DNA of 34,591 nucleotides, from the NCBI GenBank assembly GCA_028873815.1, contig JAPPNN010000060.1, positions 1-34,591 on the forward strand, written 5' to 3'. Below are positions 8,228 to 15,946 of the stretch, piece by piece; the first letter of the stretch is position 1; every line of letters begins with the position of its first letter. Made by a program: the position numbers and the translations under genes. Under the pieces are notes generated by a model. The model searched no databases and was not told where the DNA came from. It worked only from the letters and a program-made list of their open reading frames with translations. This DNA comes from Gemmatimonadota bacterium. Lineage in GTDB: Bacteria > Gemmatimonadota > Gemmatimonadetes > Longimicrobiales > Gaopeijiaceae.

Positions 8228-8260
8228 ACCCTATCCGCTCCGTTGGATCACGGCTAGTTT
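8228..8260. promoter_or_regulatory. Divergent -10-like elements between the aldehyde dehydrogenase and radical SAM genes
   Basis: The 47-bp intergenic gap holds TAGGGT on the minus strand (8228-8233), 7 nt before the aldehyde dehydrogenase ATG. It also holds TAGTTT on the plus strand (8255-8260), 7 nt before the ATG at 8268. Neither has a clear -35. Both fit leaderless initiation and would make the two genes share a very compact control region. Confidence 0.35.
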
Positions 8261-8267
8261 GCGGATC

Positions 8268-9269
8268 ATGATTGCTCCCCTGACCCCCAGCGTTCCGCTC
8301 ACCTCGCTGGACCAGCTCTGGATCCAGGTGAGTGGCACGGTCTGCAACCTGCGTTGCAGCCATTGCTTCATCTCGTGTTCGCCCGACAACCACTCCTTCT
8401 GGTTCATGACCCGGGAACAGGTGCGCGGGGCTCTGGAGGAATCCTCCGTCATGCACGTGAGGGAGTACTACTTCACGGGCGGCGAGCCCTTCATGAACAA
8501 CGAGATCGAGGGCATCCTCGAGGACACGCTGGCGTACGGACCGGCCACCGTGCTGACCAACGCGACGCTGTTTCCGACGCGCCGGGTGCGAGAGCTTCGC
8601 CGGATCCAGGACACGAGTGCGCATCCGCTCGAGCTGCGGGTCAGCGTGGACGGCCCGTCGGCCGAGATCAACGACCCGATCCGGGGAGAGGGGACTTTCG
8701 ACCGCGCCATGGAAGGCGTTGGACACCTGGTGGCTGCGGGCTTCCGGCCGATCATCACCACCATGCAGAGCTGGCCCTGCGAGGAGATGTCGTGCATGCT
8801 GCAGGCGTTTCGCGACGTACTGGCAACGGCCGGGTACGATGAGCCGCGCCTGAAGGTGCTGCCGCCGCTCCTGATCGGCGAGGAGGCGAAGCGAAACCGG
8901 CCGTACCGGTCATGCGAGCGGGTCACGCACGAGATGCTGCAAGGCTACGATCTCGATCAGCTGCTCTGCACGCGGGCGCGGCTCGTCACGGCGGCCGGGG
9001 TCTACGCGTGTCCGATCCTGCTCGACTATCCGAGCGCGCGCCTCGCCGACACGCTGACCGAGGCGGTCCGAATGCGGGCGCCGCTGGCGGAGTCGGCGTG
9101 CTACACCTGCTACGAGAACGGCGCGATCTGCTCCAATGCGACGACGGGTACGGGTGAGTCGAGCGAGGCGAGTCCGTGTGGGGATGTGGCCGTGGCGGCG
9201 GGTAGCTGTGGCGAGGGCGCCGTGGCGGCGAACACCTGCGGCGAGGACGCCGTCAACACCTGCGGCTGA
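8268..9269 (+). CDS. Radical SAM protein with SPASM-like cysteines and a Cys-Gly repeat tail
   Basis: A 333-residue radical SAM enzyme. The [4Fe-4S]-SAM site is CNLRCSHC (Cys26, 30, 33), followed by Cys37. The GGEP SAM-binding motif is at 71-74 and RVSVDGP at 124-130. C-terminal cysteines 234, 248, 278, 281 and 288 resemble a SPASM or twitch auxiliary-cluster domain, as in peptide-modifying maturases. Residues 302-333 are a tail of imperfect 10-residue repeats centred on Cys-Gly-acid (Cys304, 314, 324, 332). An in-frame TTG at 8259 could extend the protein by three residues. The ATG at 8268 is preferred because TAGTTT lies 7 nt before it. The substrate is unknown. The closest context gene is a convergent phosphopantetheinyl transferase. 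Confidence 0.88.
   Translation: MIAPLTPSVPLTSLDQLWIQVSGTVCNLRCSHCFISCSPDNHSFWFMTREQVRGALEESSVMHVREYYFTGGEPFMNNEIEGILEDTLAYGPATVLTNATLFPTRRVRELRRIQDTSAHPLELRVSVDGPSAEINDPIRGEGTFDRAMEGVGHLVAAGFRPIITTMQSWPCEEMSCMLQAFRDVLATAGYDEPRLKVLPPLLIGEEAKRNRPYRSCERVTHEMLQGYDLDQLLCTRARLVTAAGVYACPILLDYPSARLADTLTEAVRMRAPLAESACYTCYENGAICSNATTGTGESSEASPCGDVAVAAGSCGEGAVAANTCGEDAVNTCG
9171..9266 (+). repeat. In-frame 30-bp tandem repeat encoding the Cys-Gly tail
   Basis: Units at 9171-9200 and 9201-9230 are full length (30 bp). A 24-bp unit is at 9231-9254 and a 12-bp partial unit at 9255-9266, just before the stop. Each encodes two small residues, then Cys-Gly, an acidic residue and a short Ala/Val run, for example GSCGEGAVAA. 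The repeat adds one cysteine per unit to the radical SAM protein. Confidence 0.85.
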
Positions 9270-9278
9270 CGTCGCGCT

Positions 9279-9983
9279 TCAGAGACCGGCGGGGTCGTAG
9301 CCGAGCGGCTCGACCGCGATGTCCGGGCGGTCGATCGCAACGGCCGCCTCCGCACCTGTCGAGCAAGGGATGTTGCGGACGTGCCAGTCCGCCGGGTCTT
9401 CCCCGTGAGCGTCGGCCTGCACCAGGGTGTTCTGCGGATTGCGCGACGGGTCGACGGCGAAGGAACGAAGCGGCTCGGTGAGCCCCACTCCAAGTGCCTT
9501 AAGGAACGCCTCCTTGCACGTCCACAACTTGAAGAAAACGCGTTGCCGGTCCGGGCTGGGAGTCCTGTGTAAGAATTCGGATTCATCCGGTGCAAAATTC
9601 TTACCAGCTATTTCCGACATCAGGCGTACGGTTCTTCTCTTCTCGATATCGATTCCCAGGCGGCCCCCGGTCGCTACGCCGATCATGACCCTCTCCGATG
9701 AGTGGGACTGGTTGAAGACGGGACCATCGGCCAAAAACGGTTTGCCGTGCTCGCCGTATTGGAAACAAATGTTTACCGGATGATCTCCAGTCTGGTCCCC
9801 CAGCACCCGGCGAAGGTGGGCTTGCGCCACGGTGTACCGCCGACGGTGGTGGTCGTAGACGAATCGGTCGGCCCGCGCCCGCTCTCTGGAAGAAAGCAGC
9901 GTCCTGGCCTCCGCTGTCACGGCGGGATCGACGTCGAGCCGTCCCTCCCAGATGTAGACGATTCCGTCTCGCAGGGCTCTCAA
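9279..9983 (-). CDS. 4'-phosphopantetheinyl transferase (Sfp type)
   Basis: This enzyme transfers phosphopantetheine from CoA to a serine of carrier proteins, turning apo-ACP or PCP into the active holo form. At 234 residues it is full length for the Sfp group. Motifs seen: FNQSHS (90-95), GIDIEK (110-115) with Mg ligands Asp112 and Glu114, and FFKLWTCKEAFLKALGVGL (150-168) with the WxxKEAxxK signature. The start codon is TTG at 9983, supported by AAGGAG 6 nt upstream. It converges on the radical SAM gene with a 9-bp gap. No NRPS or PKS is visible, so the carrier protein it serves lies elsewhere; fatty-acid ACP or a distant natural-product cluster are options. Confidence 0.92.
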   Translation of the reverse strand: MRALRDGIVYIWEGRLDVDPAVTAEARTLLSSRERARADRFVYDHHRRRYTVAQAHLRRVLGDQTGDHPVNICFQYGEHGKPFLADGPVFNQSHSSERVMIGVATGGRLGIDIEKRRTVRLMSEIAGKNFAPDESEFLHRTPSPDRQRVFFKLWTCKEAFLKALGVGLTEPLRSFAVDPSRNPQNTLVQADAHGEDPADWHVRNIPCSTGAEAAVAIDRPDIAVEPLGYDPAGL

Positions 9984-10095
9984 CCGTCACTCCTTGCGTT
10001 CTCGTCCGGCGCGCGTACTGTCGCGGCGGATGTGGCCTCTTTACTGTGCAGCCAGGGTCCTTCCGACCAAGCCTTCCCGTGGGAGTCTAGTCAGC

Positions 10096-11952
10096 ATGTC
10101 CGACAGGTCCAAGATCGCGTACGTGGATGGTCACCGTTTGAGGCGCGCCGTGCTTGCGGCGTGCGACCATGGACAGCTGATCAAGGCCGAACTCAACCGG
10201 ATCAACGTCTTCCCGGTGGCCGATGGCGACACCGGCACCAATCTGGCGCTCACGCTGGACGCCGTCGCCAGTGGGCTCGCCAGATCCCGGGAAAAGCGCG
10301 TGGATCATGTCGCGGCGACCGTCGCCCGCTCCGCCCTGGTGGGTGCCCGCGGGAATTGCGGCATGATGTTGTCCCAGTTCCTGCTTGGCTTTGCCGGAGA
10401 GCTGGAGGGGCGGGTGCGGGCATCCCTCGCCGACATTGCGTCGGCGCTCCGGGCGGGGGCGCGTTCGCTGGACGGCGCGGTCGAAAACCCGGTCGAGGGG
10501 ACGATCCTCACCGTGGTTCGTGACTCGGCCACGAAGGCGGTCGCGGAGGGGGACGGTGCCGGTGCCGGAGACTTCGCCGAATCCATGGTCCGCGTACTCG
10601 AGACCGCCCGGGAGTCGCTCGCCCGCACCCCGGACCTGCTTCCGGTCCTTGCCGAGGCGGGTGTTGTGGACGCGGGTGCGATGGGGTTTGTGCAGATGCT
10701 GGAGGGCGTCGTGAGCCTGATCGAGGAGGGTGATTACGAGGCCGCCGTCCAGGAGGAGGTCGCCGAGGATATTGTCGCTGACCTGTCACGCACCGACTGG
10801 TCCCCGATCGGGGGTGTCTCTCATCCATTCACGCACGGCACGCGGCGTTACTGCACCGAGATCCTGGTCGAGGGGCCGAATCTTCCCGCCGAGAGGGTCG
10901 TGCGCGCGGCGCTTTCCGAGGGCACCGAAGAGCTCCTGGTGATCCGCAGCGAGGAGATCCTGAAGGTCCACGTGCACACCAACGAGCCTCAATCGGCGAT
11001 CGACTACTGCTCGACCCTGGGGACGGTGACCGCCCACAAGGCCGAAGACATGCTGGCCCAGTTCGAAGCAGCCCGGCGAGCGGGGAAGGATGCGGTGCGG
11101 CGTCCGGTGGGTATCCTGGTCGACTCCGGCTCGGATCTTCCCGAAGCGGTGGTTCGGGCGCACGGGATCCACGTGGTCCCCCTGCTTCTCATCGAGGACG
11201 GCAAGACCCTGAGGGACGGCATCGACGTCACCGCGGAGGAGTTCCACGCACGGCTGGAAGACGGCCGGACGCTCCCGTCGACCTCACAACCTCCTCCCGG
11301 CGACTTCATCGCCGCGTTCGAGCAGGCCTCCGGCGACGCCGAGGTGGTGATCGCGGTGCTGGTGGCCGCAGCGCTGAGCGGCATCTACCGGTCGGCCGAG
11401 AACGCCACGAGCATGGTGCCCGATCTCGACATCCGGCTCGTCGATTCGGAGGCGGCCTCTCTACTGGTGGGTCTGCTGGCCCTGAAAGCGGCGGAGCTGG
11501 CCGAAGCCGGCTTGCCCCCGGACGACATCGTTGCGGAGGTGCGGCGGATTCGGCGACAGTCGGGCATTCTGTTCACGGTACGAAACCTGGACCGGCTGAT
11601 CGCGTCCGGGCGGGTGAGCCAGTTCGCCGGCTGGTTCGGTGGCATTCTCGACCTGAAGCCGGTGCTGGGTGTGGGCCCGGATGGCAAGATCAAGGCCTAC
11701 GGCAAGGCCAGGGGCTCCACGCGCGCCCGCAGGCTGCTGATGGAGACAGTCGCGGCGGAGATCCCGCCCGGCGCCCGGAAGGTCCGCTTCGGTGTCGTGC
11801 ATGTCGCGGCGCCCGAGATCGCGAGCCGGGTGTGCGAGGAGTTGCGGGAGCGCTACGGCGACGGCGAGACGCTGGTTTCACCGATCACGCCCACCATCTC
11901 GACGCACCTGGGGGCGGGAGCGTGGGGCATTGCCTACATGGTGGAGGACTAG
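10096..11952 (+). CDS. Fused fatty acid kinase: FakA (DAK2-type) kinase plus DegV/FakB lipid-binding domain
   Basis: A 618-residue natural fusion. Residues about 10-210 are the DAK2-type kinase domain: VADGDTGTN (41-49), GARGNCGMM (83-91), EGTILTVVRD (134-143). Residues about 215-335 are the FakA middle and C-terminal region, with VHVHTNEP (291-298). Residues about 338-618 are a DegV/FakB domain: ILVDSGSDLP, TSQPPPGDF, LSGIYRSAENA and VRNLDRLIASGRVS. In Firmicutes FakB presents a fatty acid whose carboxylate is phosphorylated by FakA, feeding exogenous fatty acids into phospholipid synthesis. Here both partners are one chain. The ATG at 10096 begins the conserved part; an open frame upstream lacks family similarity. 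Confidence 0.9.
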   Translation: MSDRSKIAYVDGHRLRRAVLAACDHGQLIKAELNRINVFPVADGDTGTNLALTLDAVASGLARSREKRVDHVAATVARSALVGARGNCGMMLSQFLLGFAGELEGRVRASLADIASALRAGARSLDGAVENPVEGTILTVVRDSATKAVAEGDGAGAGDFAESMVRVLETARESLARTPDLLPVLAEAGVVDAGAMGFVQMLEGVVSLIEEGDYEAAVQEEVAEDIVADLSRTDWSPIGGVSHPFTHGTRRYCTEILVEGPNLPAERVVRAALSEGTEELLVIRSEEILKVHVHTNEPQSAIDYCSTLGTVTAHKAEDMLAQFEAARRAGKDAVRRPVGILVDSGSDLPEAVVRAHGIHVVPLLLIEDGKTLRDGIDVTAEEFHARLEDGRTLPSTSQPPPGDFIAAFEQASGDAEVVIAVLVAAALSGIYRSAENATSMVPDLDIRLVDSEAASLLVGLLALKAAELAEAGLPPDDIVAEVRRIRRQSGILFTVRNLDRLIASGRVSQFAGWFGGILDLKPVLGVGPDGKIKAYGKARGSTRARRLLMETVAAEIPPGARKVRFGVVHVAAPEIASRVCEELRERYGDGETLVSPITPTISTHLGAGAWGIAYMVED

Positions 11953-11994
11953 CAGCGCCGCGTCGGCGGGCGCCCTGAGGCGAGAAATGGCCGG

Positions 11995-12441
11995 CTATTC
12001 GCCGAGAGCGCGGCGGCCCGCGACCAGCCACCGGTGCGTGGCCATTTGCGCGGGCGAGGGCTTCGGGGGCAGCCCCACCAGCAGTGCCGGCGCGTTTCGG
12101 GCATCCGGCAGGTGGAGAATCATGTCGTCAGGGGTGCCGGAGGATTCCAGGGGGCGTGAACGGCCGGTCGGATCGATCGCCACGGCACGCCCTGGAGCGG
12201 CCAACCGGGCGATGAGAAGACCGTAGGCCTGCCATGCCTGTACGGGATCGGCGTCCCGCTTGGCAATGGACGGGACCAGTTCGTCCTGATAATATCCGAC
12301 GGCCTGATCGTACCCCTCGGGATTGGATCGCTTCAACTCCCGAAGCTGCGTGCGATAGTATTCCCTGGGGTCGCGGGCACCGCTGGCGGCAAGCGCCGCG
12401 GCAAAGCGGGCGTCGGCCTTCTCCTGGAGATCGGTCGTCAT
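11995..12441 (-). CDS. Conserved hypothetical protein, 148 residues
   Basis: I do not recognise a named family. The protein is soluble, without signal or membrane segments. The N-terminal half is helical and charged (EKADARFAAALAASGARDPREYYRTQ); the C-terminal half holds LHLPDARNAPALLVGLPPKPS. Regular codon use and a clear promoter support it as a gene. The ATG at 12441 is chosen because TAGACT ends 7 nt upstream with TTGTGT 16 bp further on. An open frame reaching 12510 would run into the divergent phosphoribosyltransferase gene. Confidence 0.65.
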   Translation of the reverse strand: MTTDLQEKADARFAAALAASGARDPREYYRTQLRELKRSNPEGYDQAVGYYQDELVPSIAKRDADPVQAWQAYGLLIARLAAPGRAVAIDPTGRSRPLESSGTPDDMILHLPDARNAPALLVGLPPKPSPAQMATHRWLVAGRRALGE

Positions 12442-12448
12442 GGCGGAA

Positions 12449-12476
12449 AGTCTAAAGCGCGGAGAGGAGAACACAA
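12449..12476 (-). promoter_or_regulatory. Leaderless-type promoter of the 148-residue hypothetical gene
   Basis: On the minus strand TTGTGT (12471-12476) and TAGACT (12449-12454) are 16 bp apart. The -10 ends 7 nt before the ATG at 12441, with no Shine-Dalgarno between. The -35 touches the start codon of the divergent phosphoribosyltransferase gene, so the two genes may compete for transcription. Confidence 0.45.
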
Positions 12477-13012
12477 TGCTGACGGGTTCCTTCGACCAGC
12501 GCGACATCATGCCGTCCGAAGACTACATGGAGCTGTCGTGGGAGATGTTCGGCGAACTCTGCCGCGCACTGGCGCTGAAGGTAGCGGCCGACTACGACCC
12601 CGAGATCATCATCGGCGTGGCGCGCGCGGGGGTGATCCCCGGTGCGGTCATCGCCTCCATCATGCGTCGGGATTTCTTCTCCCTCAAGATCTCGCGTCGC
12701 GAGGGCGGGCGCGTGGTACGGCACCGTCCCTCCATTCTGTCCGCGGCTCCAAGACAGGCGCGGGGGAAGCGGGTGCTCATCGTCGACGAGATTACCACCT
12801 CGGGCGAAACGCTGCGGCTGGCTCTGGCCGCGGTCCGGGATGTCGGTCCGGCGGAGGTGCGCACGGCTACGAGCTTCGCGCGCACCCGCGGCTTCTCGCC
12901 GGATTACCACGCGCTCGTTACCGACGCCACGCTGGTCTATCCCTGGGACCGCAAGGTCTTCGAGGGCGGCAGTCTGGTGGTAAATCCCCGGTACGAGGAC
13001 CTGGACGGCTAG
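12476..13012 (+). CDS. Phosphoribosyltransferase-family protein
   Basis: A 178-residue type I phosphoribosyltransferase. The PRPP-binding loop is VLIVDEITTSGETL, with the two acidic residues and TTSGET. The flexible-loop and pyrophosphate region is near GVARAGVIPGAV (about 43-54). YPWD near the C-terminus resembles the base-stacking region of hypoxanthine/xanthine enzymes, so purine salvage is the likely role, although regulators of this fold exist. The start is the ATG at 12476 behind a strong GGAGAGGAGA. An upstream in-frame ATG at 12440 lacks such a site. Confidence 0.85.
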   Translation: MLTGSFDQRDIMPSEDYMELSWEMFGELCRALALKVAADYDPEIIIGVARAGVIPGAVIASIMRRDFFSLKISRREGGRVVRHRPSILSAAPRQARGKRVLIVDEITTSGETLRLALAAVRDVGPAEVRTATSFARTRGFSPDYHALVTDATLVYPWDRKVFEGGSLVVNPRYEDLDG

Positions 13013-13067
13013 CCCCAGCCGGCGACTCCAGCCACCGCGGCCATCCGGCAATTGACCGGCGGCCGGG

Positions 13068-14321
13068 TCATTCCCCCGCGACCATCGCGTCGAGGAACCG
13101 GGCGTTGGTCTCGTGGCGGCTCATGCGGTCCATCAGGAAACGGATCGCCTCTGGGGCGGGCATGTCGGCGAGGAAGCCGCGCAGCAGGTAGACGCGGTTG
13201 AGCTCGGTCTCCGAGAGCAGCAACTCTTCGCGCCGGGTGCCCGACCGGTTCAGGTCTATCGCCGGGTATACGCGATTGTCAGCGATCTCGCGATCCAGTA
13301 CCAGCTCCATGTTCCCGGTACCCTTGAACTCCTCGAAGATCACCTCGTCCATGCGGCTTCCGGTCTCCACCAACGCCGTTGCGATAATGGTGAGCGATCC
13401 GCCCTCGTGAATGTTGCGGGCTGAACCGAAGAACCGTTTCGGTTTGGAAAGCGCGTAGGCGTCGACGCCACCCGAGAGGATTCTCCCGGAGTGGGGAGCC
13501 AGGATATTGTAGGCCCGCGCGAGGCGCGTGATCGAGTCCAGGAGGATCACCACGTCACGCCCCTGTTCCACCATTCGCTTCGCTCGCTCCAGGACCATTT
13601 CGGCGACCTGCCGGTGGCGGGTCGCAGGCTCGTCGAACGTGGATGCGAAAACCCTGGCGCCGGCGGTCTCCTCCATCTCCGTGACCTCTTCCGGGCGTTC
13701 ATCGATCAGGAGCACGACGAGGTCCACGTCTCGATGATTCGTCTTGATCGCGTTGGCCATGTTGCGGAGGATCGTGGTCTTGCCGGCCTTGGGCGGAGAC
13801 ACGATCAGACCCCGCTGTCCCAGTCCAACCGGCGCGATCAGGTCCATGATGCGCATGTCCATTTCGCCGCCGGGCACCTCCAGCGACAGGCGCTGCTGAG
13901 GATAGAACGGACGCAGGTCGTCGTACTTGGGGCGCTCTTTGGCGGTCGCCGGCCCAAGCCCGTTGACGGTGTCCACGCGCACCAGCGCCACGTACCGCTC
14001 CCGGCGGCTGGGTGCGCGAACCGCTCCGGCCACGGTGTCCCCGCGGCGGAGGCCGAGTGAGGCAATTTGAGCGGGGCTGACGTATACGTCGTCGGGACCG
14101 TTCAGGTAGTTCCAGCTGGCGGAGCGGAGGAACCCGTATCCGTCCGGAAGGATGTCGAGCACCCCTTCTGCCTGCGGGGTCTGATCCTGCTCCGCGAGGC
14201 CGCGGTAGATCATGAAGATCAGATCCTGCTTGCGGAGTCCGCCGGCGTTGGGGATGTTCAGCGCTTCCGCGTACCCCTGGAGTTCCGCTACCGTTCTGTT
14301 CTTGAGGTCGGCGATTTCCAT
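13068..14321 (-). CDS. rho: Transcription termination factor Rho
   Basis: Rho is a hexameric RNA-dependent ATPase that ends transcription of untranslated RNA. At 417 residues it is the compact E. coli-like size, without the long N-terminal insertion of some high-GC bacteria. The N-terminal Rho domain ([16 protein letters not shown]) leads into the RNA-binding cold-shock-like domain (DGYGFLRS). Walker A is PPKAGKTT (176-183) and Walker B ends in LLIDERPEE, with Asp207. The C-terminal part has [11 protein letters not shown]. No Shine-Dalgarno is seen. A GC-rich hairpin followed by a pyrimidine run lies about 45 nt upstream and might attenuate rho. Confidence 0.97.
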   Translation of the reverse strand: MEIADLKNRTVAELQGYAEALNIPNAGGLRKQDLIFMIYRGLAEQDQTPQAEGVLDILPDGYGFLRSASWNYLNGPDDVYVSPAQIASLGLRRGDTVAGAVRAPSRRERYVALVRVDTVNGLGPATAKERPKYDDLRPFYPQQRLSLEVPGGEMDMRIMDLIAPVGLGQRGLIVSPPKAGKTTILRNMANAIKTNHRDVDLVVLLIDERPEEVTEMEETAGARVFASTFDEPATRHRQVAEMVLERAKRMVEQGRDVVILLDSITRLARAYNILAPHSGRILSGGVDAYALSKPKRFFGSARNIHEGGSLTIIATALVETGSRMDEVIFEEFKGTGNMELVLDREIADNRVYPAIDLNRSGTRREELLLSETELNRVYLLRGFLADMPAPEAIRFLMDRMSRHETNARFLDAMVAGE

Positions 14322-14334
14322 TGGAAAGTCGGGA

Positions 14335-15549
14335 ATGGAGCCGGAATCGACGGTCCTGGAAAGAGAACCCCGTGCCGGGGTTCGAGAAGACTACACCCTA
14401 TCCTTGGAGGCCAAAGTTCCCCATCCCGATCCGCCGTGGGCGAGCATTCTGACGCACCACGGGGCTGGCAGAGCTGGCGCGTACCAGGTCGTGCGCGGAC
14501 AGGTGCGGGACGATGTCTCCGAAGAGGATATGCTAAAAGTGGTGGCGTGGGCCGACCAAGTCCACACCCACAAGCATGGAGACGCCACGCAACTGGTGGC
14601 GTTGCGGCGGGACGCACCCGCTCCGCGTCCCCGTCTTGCGCTGCACCTGGGCCTCTTTCTGGCGGCTTGCGCGAGCACGATGGTCGCGGGCGGGTTTCTC
14701 GCCGGCACCGATGTTCTCGACACGGTTTCGCGCCAGATCGGTGGACAGTGGTTCCCGGTGCCCACGGGGGTGAGGGGCTCGGCTCTCGCTGCCGGGATAC
14801 CCTTTGCGATCGCCTTCATCGGCGTGCTGCTCGGTCACGAACTCGGGCACTACTTCGCGGCACGCCGTCACCGAATCCCCGTTTCGCTCCCGTACTTCCT
14901 GCCGTGTCCGCCTTACATCTCGCTTGTGGGAACCCTGGGAGCGTTCATAAGGCTCCACGGCCCCATGATCCGGCGATCGGTGCTCTTCGACATCGGTGTG
15001 GCGGGGCCGGTGGCGAGCTTTCTGCTGTCGCTGCCACTGCTCCTGGTGGGACTGGGGCTGTCGGAGACGATTGCTACCAGCGACGCCGGACTCCGCCCGT
15101 TTCTCGTGCATTTCCTGGATGTGCCGGTCGAGATCGGAAACAACGTTGTGCTCCACGCGGCTACACTCATCGCCGTGCCGGGATTCGAGAGCGGCAACAC
15201 CGTCCTGCTTCATCCGCTGGCGTTCGCCGGCTGGCTCGGGATCTTCGTCACGGCCCTCAACCTCGTCCCCCTGGGGCAGTTGGACGGTGGACACATCCTC
15301 TACGCCCTCGCCGGACCCCGACAACGCGCCTTCGCGCTTGCATTCGTGCTGCTCATGCTACCGTTGGGCTTCGTGTGGTGGGGATGGTGGCTCTGGGGAG
15401 TGGTCGCGCTGGTTGTCGGCCGGGGCAGGCTCGCCCACCCGCCGGTGCTGATGGAGGAAGTGCCGCTCGAGAGGGGTCGCCGAATCCTGGGGTGGGCCAC
15501 GATCGCGATCTTCTTCCTCAGTTTTTCACCCGCGCCGTTGCAGTTGTAG
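14335..15549 (+). CDS. Site-2 protease family (M50) intramembrane metalloprotease
   Basis: A multi-pass zinc protease that cuts within membranes, in the family that releases anti-sigma factors and other membrane-anchored regulators. With this start it has 404 residues. The zinc site is GHELGHYF (His168, Glu169, His172) in a membrane segment. The third ligand is in NLVPLGQLDGGH (Asp317). Further hydrophobic segments lie at about 103-122, 153-168, 215-242, 295-312 and 335-372. The N-terminal 100 residues are soluble. The start is uncertain: 14335 leaves only 13 bp to the divergent rho gene. The in-frame ATG at 14530 has GAGGAT before it, would give 339 residues and would leave room for both promoters. 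Confidence 0.88.
   Translation: MEPESTVLEREPRAGVREDYTLSLEAKVPHPDPPWASILTHHGAGRAGAYQVVRGQVRDDVSEEDMLKVVAWADQVHTHKHGDATQLVALRRDAPAPRPRLALHLGLFLAACASTMVAGGFLAGTDVLDTVSRQIGGQWFPVPTGVRGSALAAGIPFAIAFIGVLLGHELGHYFAARRHRIPVSLPYFLPCPPYISLVGTLGAFIRLHGPMIRRSVLFDIGVAGPVASFLLSLPLLLVGLGLSETIATSDAGLRPFLVHFLDVPVEIGNNVVLHAATLIAVPGFESGNTVLLHPLAFAGWLGIFVTALNLVPLGQLDGGHILYALAGPRQRAFALAFVLLMLPLGFVWWGWWLWGVVALVVGRGRLAHPPVLMEEVPLERGRRILGWATIAIFFLSFSPAPLQL
14365..14383 (-). terminator. Possible attenuator hairpin in the rho leader
   Basis: Arms GAACCCCG (14365-14372) and CGGGGTTC (14376-14383) pair perfectly over 8 bp around a 3-nt loop. On the rho strand the hairpin is followed by TCTTTCC. It lies about 45 nt upstream of the rho start, where a terminator-like leader hairpin could regulate the gene. 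If the protease begins at 14335, the hairpin is inside its coding region, so this is tentative. Confidence 0.3.
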
Positions 15550-15550
15550 G

Positions 15551-15895
15551 ATGGCAAGACACAACCGGGAGGCCTCGGGGGTCGATCAGCGCGGCTTCCG
15601 CTACCGCATCAGTTACCAGCCCGACTGGCTGGACCGGATCCGCGTTACGCGCCGCCTGCCTACGGGACGGCAGTCGACAAGGACGCTCTTCCGGAACCCT
15701 GCGAGGGTCCGGGAAAGTCGGGAGGGTGGGCTGGTCAGGACCACGATCGAGAGCCGGGAGCAGGACCTGAAGGTGGAGATCGTCTTTCGGGCGGCGGCGG
15801 GTCAGGTCGGCGAGATCGAGGTGCACTGGCGTGGTAAGGGGGGGAACGATCCCCTGTTGGACCGAGTGTCGTTCACGGTGTCGGCGTTTCGCTAG
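15551..15895 (+). CDS. Conserved hypothetical protein, 114 residues
   Basis: The family is not recognised. The protein is soluble and very basic in its first half (RYRISYQPDWLDRIRVTRRLP) and ends in a beta-rich part (DLKVEIVFRAAAGQVGEIEVHW). The ATG is 1 nt past the site-2 protease stop, so the two are probably co-translated. That position hints at, but does not show, a link to the protease. Confidence 0.6.
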   Translation: MARHNREASGVDQRGFRYRISYQPDWLDRIRVTRRLPTGRQSTRTLFRNPARVRESREGGLVRTTIESREQDLKVEIVFRAAAGQVGEIEVHWRGKGGNDPLLDRVSFTVSAFR

Positions 15896-15910
15896 CGCCG
15901 TGTCGCGAAG

Positions 15911-15929
15911 GCGGGGGTGAGAGCCCCGC
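15911..15929 (+). terminator. GC-rich hairpin between the protease operon and the mlaE gene
   Basis: Arms GCGGGG (15911-15916) and CCCCGC (15924-15929) pair over 6 bp around a 7-nt loop. An AT-rich stretch follows with only scattered T, so it is a weak intrinsic terminator at best. The same AT-rich stretch holds TATTAT 5 nt before the mlaE ATG, which could act as a -10. Confidence 0.3.
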
Positions 15930-15946
15930 ATCCATTATTATTCTCA

